Origin: Desulfobacteraceae bacterium
GTDB lineage: Bacteria > Desulfobacterota > Desulfobacteria > Desulfobacterales > Desulfosarcinaceae
Reading direction: 5' to 3'
Length of the DNA: 33,179 nucleotides
Assembly: GCA_013003715.1 (NCBI GenBank)
Contig: JABDIN010000004.1
Coordinates: 1-33,179 of the forward strand
The notes under the pieces are model-generated. The model saw only the letters and a list, made by a program, of their open reading frames with translations, ran no database searches and was not told the DNA's origin. This document shows, piece by piece, positions 26,855 to 33,179 of the stretch. Within the stretch, counting starts at the first letter, position 1. The number at the start of each line of letters is the position of its first letter. The position numbers and the translations under genes are program-made.

Positions 26855-26864
26855 CCATTGTCAA
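26836..26864 (-). promoter_or_regulatory. Sigma70-type promoter of the GNAT-TetR-efflux operon
   Basis: On the minus strand TTGACA (26859-26864) and TACATT (26836-26841) are separated by exactly 17 bases. The -35 box is a perfect consensus. The GNAT start lies about 39 bases past the -10 box. Confidence 0.7.
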
Positions 26865-27114
26865 GGACACATCATGAAAATGTCGGATTAAAAGGCAATT
26901 GGATGTGAAAATATCTTAAATAACAAGATGTTAGATGGTACATGAGTTTTATCTGGCCATGGTTGGGTGGGAACAGAGGGAAGTGGCGAATTGAACACCG
27001 CGCAGCAACCTGTGGGGAATCCGACTCAAGGGGATTTTATCTGATTGAGAGATAGTGGAATCAAAGAAAAAAAGAAGCAGGTGGGGTGTATTTCAGTACG
27101 TTTGTGGATTGCGT
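26865..27114. other. Spacer between the efflux operon promoter and the kinase gene
   Basis: About 250 bases lie between the end of the histidine-kinase gene and the efflux promoter. No open frame or hairpin terminator with a T-run is convincing. A short T-run lies downstream of the kinase gene on the minus strand near 27065-27078, without a clear stem. Confidence 0.4.
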
Positions 27115-30090
27115 TTACACGCCGCTTTTAAGGGGTAGACGCAATGTAAATGTACTTCCCTCCCCCAACCGGGATTCCACTTCGATGGTGCCATGGTGTT
27201 CTTCGATGAGTTTTCCGGTCACCAGAAGACCGAGCCCGGTGCCTTGAACGCCTTTGGTGCTGAAAAAGGAGGTGAACAGTTTGCTCCGGACATCTTCACT
27301 CATACCCGAGCCATTGTCCTGAACGGAAAACCGGATCCAATCCCCGCTCTCCACGGCTGTGGTCACGAGGACCCAATGTTTCTTATCGGGAACGTCGTCA
27401 TCCCGGCACGCATCTATGCCGTTTGAAACCAGGTTCATGAGGCTGCGGTGGAGACTTCGCGGGTCCAGAACAACTTCACCGAGGCCGGGGTCGAGATGTC
27501 TCCGGATCTCCACGGCATGCTCTTCCGCCACAGCTCCCATGAGGTCACAGACATCACTGACGATGTCGTTCGGCTCACAGGCTTCAGGTTCCGGATCACG
27601 TTCCTTGGAATAGGAAAGCAGATCCTGAACCAGTCCGGATGTACGATTGATGTTGCGCTGGACCATTTGCCAGCCGGCCTGGAGTTTTTCCGGGTTGTCT
27701 TTTTCGATGCCCTGGTTGAGGATGTAACTGCCGCCTTTGAAGCCGTGCAGGATGTTCTTCACACAATGGGCCATGCCGGCCACTGTCTGACCGATGGCCG
27801 CCAGCCGTTCCGCACCGAGCAGTTCCTTTTCCAGACGTTTGATTTCGCGCAGATCGTGAAAGAAGGACACACAGCCCATCACCTTGTGTTTCTCCCGGAG
27901 CAAAGCACCGGAAAATCGAACGGGGATGTCCTCGTTTTGCCGGGAGACTAAGGTGATCTCCCGCCACGGCAGGTTGCCCGTGCCGGACCCGGCAACCGAC
28001 AAGTCACCGAATGCCTCGACGATATCCCGGGGATAGAAGGTTCTTGCATCCATGCGGCCGATCACCTCGTCCCGTTTCAATCCAAATATCGTCTCCGCCA
28101 TGGGATTGAAAACCACCACGCGCCATTGATCATCGGTGGCGACGATGCCGTCGTTGGAGCTGCCTATCAACCGGGCCTGAAAGTTGACCTGGCGGCGGAT
28201 GTCCTCTTCGAGAAGTGAATTTTCAATGGCCACCCCCATACGGTTGGCAATCAACTCCAGCGATCGGATTTCGTTGTTCCCGAAATGATCGGTCGATTTG
28301 CTGCCGGCCCGGATAACGGCTATGGTTGACTTGTTACGGTCGAATATCGGGATATAAATCATGGAACCCAGCCCGGCTTCGTTGAGCAATCGGGTTTCAT
28401 GGTCATCGCTCATTGGCAGGGGTTTATAAACGGTTGTTTTACCGCCTTTGGCCACTCCCATCAACAGGCTGCCCTCTTCCGCCACCCGGTTATGAAAGCA
28501 TAAAATATCCGCATGACCATAACTGTGTTTGAGATAAAACCGGCCGTCGGGTCTGAGTTGAAAAAGGCAAATGGCATCGATCTGGAATATATCGGCCACT
28601 TCCTTAATGGATTCCTTGATCCGGTCCTGAAGACTCAGGGGGCCGCTCAAGGTGGCATACACCGAACAGAAAGTTGCAAGTTCCTGGGTATGCCTTTCCT
28701 GCTCGCCGGCGGACTTGTGTTCTTCCGTTTTGTCCCATAGCGTCTCGATGGCACCGGCCACCCGGCCGTCGGGTGAGGTGATGGGGGCGGCGGTGAACCA
28801 GATCCATTTGCCGCCGTCGCCGAGATTCGGGAAAAAGGCTTCGGCTTCCCAACCACCGTCGATCAGCGCGGATCGTCGCCATTTACCGCCATAGAGATCG
28901 CGCAGTTGCGCCTCGTCGACCTGGTCGAGAATCACGTCGGCCATGGAAGGACGTTCTTGCTTGTAGAACGGTTTCCACTGATGGCTGGTACCGATCATAT
29001 CTTTGGCGTCAAAGCCGGTCAGCCGTTCCAGCGCCTTGTTCCAATGGGAGATCTTGTGATCCTGATCGATCACGAAGGTTGGTATGGTCGAGCCATTGAT
29101 GATCTGGTACATGGCCTGCCGGTTTTCCCGCAGTTCCTCGACCTTGGCGGCGAGTTCCCTGTTCTTGCGCTCCCGCTCGATCTCGGCATTTTTCTGCCGT
29201 GTACGGTCCTGAAGTGTTTCAATGGCGCCGATGATCTCACCGTCCCGGTCCTTGATGGGAGCGGCGGTGAAAAAGAGCCAGGTCCCCCCCGCGCCCAATT
29301 TGGGAAAAAACTCTTCGGATTCGACGCCGCCGCTGATCAGATCGGATCGGCTCCATTTGGACGCATAGAGACGCCACAGCTCTTCATCATCCACACTGTC
29401 CAGAATCAAGTCGGCCATGATGGGGCGTTTTTCCTCCCTGAACGCTTTCCAGTGCTGGTCCGTGCCCAACACCTTGTGCGCCGGCAGGCCGGTCAAACGT
29501 TCACAAGCACGGTTCCAATGGAGAACCCTGTGGTTCCGGTCGATGACAAATGTGGGAATGGTGCTGCCATCGATGATCTGGGACAATGTCGCTTCGCTGG
29601 TCAACAGATTTTCACGCGTCTGTTCCGCATAGGCGTTGGCACCGTCATTGATCTGCGTTACGAAATCATGGAACGCTTCCAACAATTGCACAGCCCTGTC
29701 CTGCCCGGAACCAAGTTGCTGTCTGATCTCGTTGAATTTGCCCCTGATCTGCAACTTGTCCAGCAAGGCACGGGCCGCATGGTGATCCACCAGCAGAATC
29801 CCGGCAGGCTTGAGGTCCAGGATGGCCGACTTCAGGCTGTCATCGGGGGTCAGCTCAAATATCAGTTCGATGTCTTCAATGGATAAAATTTCACGATAGT
29901 CGGTGGTGGTGAAGATGCCTTTGTCCCGTGCATAGGCCAATCCGACGGCTTTTTCATCGGGGTCGGCCACGGCCAGAACCTGGGGCCGTTCAGACACATC
30001 CGGTTCGGAGTATATGGCCTGCAACAGTGCCCTGCAGCGACGTCCGCCGCCAATGATGCCTATTTTATAGTCTTCGATCCGCTCGATCAT
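27115..30090 (-). CDS. Soluble hybrid-input histidine kinase: Rossmann - PAS - PAS - GAF - PAS - HisKA/HATPase
   Basis: A strong AAGGAG fixes the ATG at 30088-30090, giving 991 residues. Residues 8-118 form a dinucleotide-binding-like Rossmann domain (YKIGIIGGGRRCRALLQAI, VLAVADPDEKAVGLA). Two near-identical PAS domains follow (about 165-300 and 325-457), sharing GSTIPTFVID and HWN-x-A-x-ERLTG. A GAF domain spans about 470-625, and a third PAS 635-750. The kinase core has H775 in GMAHCVKNILHGFKGG, N-box NLVSNGIDA (886-894), DNGSGM (925-930) and GTGLGL (950-955). There is no membrane segment. No response-regulator gene is adjacent. The kinase is likely a cytoplasmic redox, energy or metabolite sensor; the ligand of the Rossmann domain is unknown. 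Confidence 0.9.
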   Translation of the reverse strand: MIERIEDYKIGIIGGGRRCRALLQAIYSEPDVSERPQVLAVADPDEKAVGLAYARDKGIFTTTDYREILSIEDIELIFELTPDDSLKSAILDLKPAGILLVDHHAARALLDKLQIRGKFNEIRQQLGSGQDRAVQLLEAFHDFVTQINDGANAYAEQTRENLLTSEATLSQIIDGSTIPTFVIDRNHRVLHWNRACERLTGLPAHKVLGTDQHWKAFREEKRPIMADLILDSVDDEELWRLYASKWSRSDLISGGVESEEFFPKLGAGGTWLFFTAAPIKDRDGEIIGAIETLQDRTRQKNAEIERERKNRELAAKVEELRENRQAMYQIINGSTIPTFVIDQDHKISHWNKALERLTGFDAKDMIGTSHQWKPFYKQERPSMADVILDQVDEAQLRDLYGGKWRRSALIDGGWEAEAFFPNLGDGGKWIWFTAAPITSPDGRVAGAIETLWDKTEEHKSAGEQERHTQELATFCSVYATLSGPLSLQDRIKESIKEVADIFQIDAICLFQLRPDGRFYLKHSYGHADILCFHNRVAEEGSLLMGVAKGGKTTVYKPLPMSDDHETRLLNEAGLGSMIYIPIFDRNKSTIAVIRAGSKSTDHFGNNEIRSLELIANRMGVAIENSLLEEDIRRQVNFQARLIGSSNDGIVATDDQWRVVVFNPMAETIFGLKRDEVIGRMDARTFYPRDIVEAFGDLSVAGSGTGNLPWREITLVSRQNEDIPVRFSGALLREKHKVMGCVSFFHDLREIKRLEKELLGAERLAAIGQTVAGMAHCVKNILHGFKGGSYILNQGIEKDNPEKLQAGWQMVQRNINRTSGLVQDLLSYSKERDPEPEACEPNDIVSDVCDLMGAVAEEHAVEIRRHLDPGLGEVVLDPRSLHRSLMNLVSNGIDACRDDDVPDKKHWVLVTTAVESGDWIRFSVQDNGSGMSEDVRSKLFTSFFSTKGVQGTGLGLLVTGKLIEEHHGTIEVESRLGEGSTFTLRLPLKSGV

Positions 30091-30097
30091 GTGGGGT

Positions 30098-30105
30098 CTC
30101 CTTCC
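30098..30105 (-). promoter_or_regulatory. Ribosome binding site fixing the kinase start
   Basis: The minus strand reads GGAAGGAG seven bases before the ATG at 30088-30090. This favours the 991-residue product over an upstream start at 30108. Confidence 0.75.
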
Positions 30106-30300
30106 CATACACCAGCAGACAAAAGTGTTCCGGTGCGAGTTAGTATAGAGTCTAATATGGGATGGTGTTTTTTGGCAAGGATGGAAATGGAATCATTTGA
30201 GAAGAAGGGGGGAGCGCGAAAAAACGAGATTGGCCTGTAGCGCTTTTCCACGTCCCCCGGTTAGTCGCTTGATGTCATTCGGACCAACCTGTATTTAGGG

Positions 30301-31242
30301 TTAGTTATGCAGGTACCAGTAAACATATGGTGCGTAGATATAATTCGCGCCGCCACTTTGGAAATTGAGTCTGGCCTGACCACCGCTGGCTTTGCCACGG
30401 CAATATAACTGCGCCCCTACCCGGATGGTCACAGGATCGCCTTCACCGACGCTCGTATAATAGCGCATGGTGCTTTGACGATCAATACGATCAGAACGTG
30501 TGGGATGCAGTTCGTCACCGGACATGTAAAAGACATCATTGGTGCTTCTCGACCGCCAGAAATTCTGATGGACATCGACCCATGTGTCTAAATCCGCTTT
30601 GGCATGTTCGCCCTTGTACCAGGCGTCATTCGAATACAAACTATAGTATCCATGCAGCCATGGGCTGGTGATAATGTGCAGGTGTCCCCATGACGGCGGT
30701 GTGAAACGGAATGACAGGTAGGCATTTATCTTGCTGAAATCCGCATCCCACCATCCTTCCCCAAATGCCTGGGTTCGGGGATCGATGCGGTTGTTGGCCA
30801 CATCAAAGGTGACGGATGGAACTTCTTCCCCTTCGCCGTTCCAGTTCCACCATGCACCACCATAACTGGCATTCCAGATATATCCCTGCCAGTGGGGGTT
30901 CCCCGGACTTTTCATTTTCTTTGCAATCATCCTGGCCTGCTCAATATCCTGTTTATGCATGGTTTCAATATCCATTGTTGGTTTCAGCAACGATTTTTCA
31001 GCGTCCTTGATCACTTTCACCGACCTTTCGGCATCGTACTTCAATTGCTTTTCGATGATATCCTTTTTGATGCCGGTGGATTCAAGCAACATGGAGATAT
31101 TGGCCGTCTTTTGCCGTGAAGCCTCGGCAGACAGCGCGATGTTTTGTTCGAAGATTTTATTTTCCTCCTGAATCTGCTTCTTTAAAAAATCTTCATCCGG
31201 ATTTTTTTCCGTACTCTCCCATCCTGTCCTAAGATTTGCCAT
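30301..31242 (-). CDS. Unrecognised protein: helical N-terminus plus Trp/Tyr-rich beta domain
   Basis: AGGAGG eight bases upstream supports the ATG at 31240-31242, giving 313 residues. Residues 15-112 are charged and probably helical or coiled coil (KKQIQEENKIFEQNIALSAE and following). Residues 115-313 are rich in Trp and Tyr (for example GGAWWNWNG, GEGWWDADFS, SPWLHGYYSLYSNDAWYKG, YIYAPYVYWYLHN at the end) and look like a beta-sandwich. There is no signal peptide, lipobox or membrane segment. I do not recognise the family. Aromatic-rich beta domains often bind carbohydrate or lipid, and the helical part might direct oligomerisation, but both ideas are inference. It stands alone, with 200 bases to the kinase gene and 620 bases upstream without a gene. 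Confidence 0.75.
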   Translation of the reverse strand: MANLRTGWESTEKNPDEDFLKKQIQEENKIFEQNIALSAEASRQKTANISMLLESTGIKKDIIEKQLKYDAERSVKVIKDAEKSLLKPTMDIETMHKQDIEQARMIAKKMKSPGNPHWQGYIWNASYGGAWWNWNGEGEEVPSVTFDVANNRIDPRTQAFGEGWWDADFSKINAYLSFRFTPPSWGHLHIITSPWLHGYYSLYSNDAWYKGEHAKADLDTWVDVHQNFWRSRSTNDVFYMSGDELHPTRSDRIDRQSTMRYYTSVGEGDPVTIRVGAQLYCRGKASGGQARLNFQSGGANYIYAPYVYWYLHN

Positions 31243-31862
31243 GATCATTTCCTCCTCATTTGAATGGTGGTTACACCGGCGGCTCGGAGTGACCCGAGCC
31301 CACCGGCAGCAGGTTGCATCCATCCCTGGAACCGAATCAAAGATGCCGTGATGAAGGAAAATTCCAGTTGAGCGCCATGAATAATGGCCTACGAACCTTG
31401 ATAACCTTGAACCGTATGTATTTCAGGCTTTTTTGTATTTCGGGGATGGATACCGGCCGGTTCGGACCTGATCCTGATAATGCGCTCATGCGGAATAGAG
31501 TTGAGACTTGCCGGGCAGCCGTCCATCAGGAATAATGGCGGAAGAGATGAGCATAAATATCCTCAGCTTGACCATGGATTGAACGCGCGGCAGCCACCGG
31601 AACGAACCAATTCCGGAAAAGAAAGATAGCGGAATTTCACCTGTATCGGACTCGGCGCAGGGGGTGTATCATCAAACCGGACATCAGATCAGCACCTGAA
31701 AATCAGGCATTCGGACTTGGAACGGGCAGCGGAAAACTTGACAATACCTGGAATCGATTAAAGAGACGGATTCATTCGAATGGGAATAGGGGATGCATGA
31801 GATGGTTCATTATTAGGCAAGGGGATTCTATTTTGCAAGCATTTTCTATCCATAGGTCCAAA
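31243..31862. other. Intergenic region of about 620 bases
   Basis: This region separates the end of the AraC-type gene from the start of the Trp-rich protein gene. It should contain the promoter of the latter. I saw no convincing coding sequence; a 73-codon plus-strand frame at 31314-31535 lacks a ribosome site and protein-like composition. No clear terminator or repeat was found. Confidence 0.5.
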
Positions 31863-32708
31863 CTATTGAATCAGGGGGATGTAAATCGCGATTGACGCCG
31901 TCCGGACGGCATTTGCATCATTTTCGATCAGGAATTGTTCAAACGGTGGGATGTGGTGATTGATCCGCTGGCGGTACAGGGGGCACCATTCATATATGAG
32001 ATAGTTGTAGCTCAGGGTAAGTTCATTGAAAGGTCCATGGTGAAGCGCTCTTGCGTATATACCACCGGGAATGATGCATGTCAGACGATGAGCGGAAAAA
32101 TCATGGGGGACCCCCACGCAGGCATCGTAGCGAACCTGAGCCGGGTCGGTTATACTCGGGTCGTCCCGGCTGATGCCGAACAGATCATAGGATGTCAGGG
32201 ATGTTGACTTGTCCGGCAGATAGGCGATCAGCCGACGCCAGAGGGAATGGGCATCTTCCGGCATGCCACTAGTGTCATACCGGCCCGTATGCCTTTTGAA
32301 AATACACTTCCGCTTGCTGAAGAACACCTTCTGAACAGATTCAATGAATTCATCGGACCCATCTTCCGGTGGTCTTTTTCTATAGTCAGCTGGATTCTCT
32401 CCGAATCGATTCCGGAATGCCCGCGAGAAGGTCTCATGGGTGTAATATCCGCTGTCCAGTGCCACATCGAGGATCTGACTGCGGCTCACCCGGATCCGGA
32501 ACGCGGCCTCTTCAAGTCGAAGCCTTCGGATATAGGCCCTTACGGACTCACCTGTAAACCGTCGGAACAACCTATGAAAATGATAGGGCGAATACCCGGC
32601 GGCACCGGCAATCTCCTCCAATGTCAGGGGCATGTCCAGGTGGGTCTGGATGTACACCAGCGCTTTCCAGAGGGTGCTGTGGTATGCACTTAAGTCATCA
32701 TTCTCCAC
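31863..32708 (-). CDS. AraC family regulator with GyrI-like effector domain
   Basis: The 281-residue product starts at a GTG at 32706-32708 with GGAGAA a few bases upstream. Residues 8-112 form the double helix-turn-helix of AraC proteins (MPLTLEEIAGAAGYSPYHFH, then RLFRRFTGESVRAYIRRLRL and YYTHETFSRAFRNRFGENP). Residues 125-281 are an AraC_E_bind/GyrI-like domain, with FKRHTGRYD, a DDPSITDPAQVRYDAC segment, IPGGIYARALHHGPFNEL and the terminal IAIYIPL. Proteins of this SAV2555/Rob-like type bind small organic or cationic ligands. The VOC gene lies 97 bases upstream in the same direction. The target genes are not evident. Confidence 0.9.
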   Translation of the reverse strand: MENDDLSAYHSTLWKALVYIQTHLDMPLTLEEIAGAAGYSPYHFHRLFRRFTGESVRAYIRRLRLEEAAFRIRVSRSQILDVALDSGYYTHETFSRAFRNRFGENPADYRKRPPEDGSDEFIESVQKVFFSKRKCIFKRHTGRYDTSGMPEDAHSLWRRLIAYLPDKSTSLTSYDLFGISRDDPSITDPAQVRYDACVGVPHDFSAHRLTCIIPGGIYARALHHGPFNELTLSYNYLIYEWCPLYRQRINHHIPPFEQFLIENDANAVRTASIAIYIPLIQ

Positions 32709-32805
32709 GGCTTCTCCGGTTCGGAACCCCCCGAGGGGCGGATATGTGCGGTTTTTCTTTCAGAAAACGGCGATAAGGCCATGATGGACATCGGCTCTAC
32801 CGGGT

Positions 32806-33179
32806 CTAAATATATTGAACGACATCCACTGGAATTCCATTGGGATCTTTAATGCCGAAATGCACCTGGCCCCATTCCTCGCGTTTCAAATCAAACGCGA
32901 TGGGGACACCCTTCTCCTTCATGTCCGCATAGGCGGATGCCACATCCGCCACCTGAAAGGTCAGAATCAATCCCTGCCCTTTCCACTCCGGTTGATAAAG
33001 CGGCGGCTGACTCGGGTGATTCGGTTCCATCAGGGCGATTTCCACCCCCTCCCCGGCGCGAAGATGTTTATAGAAGCCCACATCGGCAACCAGTTCAAAC
33101 CCGAAATGCTGTGTGTAGAAGTCCATGGATTCGTCGATTTTGGTGGTGGTGATCACATTGTGTGCCAATTCTATCTTCA
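32806..33179 (-). CDS. VOC family (glyoxalase/bleomycin-resistance fold) protein, start cut by one base
   Basis: The frame runs to the right window edge. Reading in from the edge gives xTG-AAG-ATA-GAA-TTG, so the real start is almost certainly an ATG whose first base lies just outside; the product would be about 124 residues beginning MKIELAHNVI. The sequence fits one VOC domain of two beta-alpha-beta-beta-beta units: TTTKIDESMDFYTQHFGFEL, EIALMEPNHPSQPP, GLILTFQVADVASAYADMKE and VHFGIKDPNGIPVDVVQYI. Metal ligands are not all obvious, so it may be a binding or resistance protein instead of an enzyme. The AraC-type gene follows after 97 bases. Confidence 0.85.
   Translation of the reverse strand, partial: KIELAHNVITTTKIDESMDFYTQHFGFELVADVGFYKHLRAGEGVEIALMEPNHPSQPPLYQPEWKGQGLILTFQVADVASAYADMKEKGVPIAFDLKREEWGQVHFGIKDPNGIPVDVVQYI

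Noticed and set aside
28906-29886. A 326-codon open frame on the plus strand
   Set aside because: It is antisense to the histidine kinase, whose domains are conserved throughout; the translation matches no family.
31314-31535. A 73-codon plus-strand frame between the AraC-type and Trp-rich genes
   Set aside because: It has no ribosome site and overlaps the region upstream of a minus-strand gene; the composition does not look protein-like.
32718-32728. GGTTCGGAACC palindrome just upstream of the AraC-type start
   Set aside because: It is only 11 bases long and so close to the start codon that an operator role cannot be told from chance.

Overview
The window reads as chromosomal DNA of a Gram-negative, probably anaerobic bacterium, most likely a Desulfobacterota (Desulfobacterales-type) member. 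The grounds are an outer-membrane efflux system together with small redox and metal proteins typical of that group: a DUF2284 protein, a one-cluster ferredoxin with an Asp ligand position, an EFR1-type flavodoxin-ferredoxin fusion and an AF1514-family protein. Base composition looks mid-range, near 50% GC by eye. I see no rRNA, tRNA, CRISPR array, integrase or intact insertion sequence. The taxonomic call is inference from gene content.

Region 1 (1-7490) is a set of small housekeeping and signalling genes. On the minus strand are a truncated membrane protein at the left edge, a DUF2284 protein, an Asp-type ferredoxin, a DUF2161 PD-(D/E)XK protein and a YcgR-like PilZ protein. On the plus strand are an EFR1 flavodoxin/ferredoxin, a polar amino-acid ABC binding protein and its permease with no ATPase gene beside them. 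A convergent AF1514 gene and a short single-domain PilZ protein follow. Two separate PilZ proteins imply c-di-GMP control of surface behaviour.

Region 2 (7491-8088) has no gene and carries decayed dispersed repeats. Region 3 (8089-19572) is the centrepiece, a Pil-Chp-like chemosensory gene cluster on the plus strand. It encodes a DUF4388-TPR-zinc ribbon-receiver protein, a CheY-like regulator, a CheW, a 1016-residue HPt-HPt-CheA-CheW-receiver kinase, two divergent CheW-like proteins, an M16 metallopeptidase, a 51-residue protein missed by long-ORF calling, a second CheY-like regulator, and a membrane receptor with a run of acidic residues in its sensor domain. There is no CheR, CheB, flagellar or pilus structural gene in the window. 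A strong bidirectional terminator closes the cluster.

Region 4 (19735-26870) is a minus-strand operon made of a GNAT acetyltransferase, a TetR/CecR-like regulator, an outer-membrane lipoprotein, a membrane-fusion protein and an RND pump. It starts at a sigma70-type promoter embedded in nested palindromes that look like the TetR operator.

Region 5 (27115-33179) holds four unrelated minus-strand genes: a soluble Rossmann-PAS-PAS-GAF-PAS histidine kinase, an unrecognised Trp/Tyr-rich protein with a helical N-terminus, an AraC-GyrI-type regulator, and a VOC-family protein whose start codon is cut by the window edge by one base.
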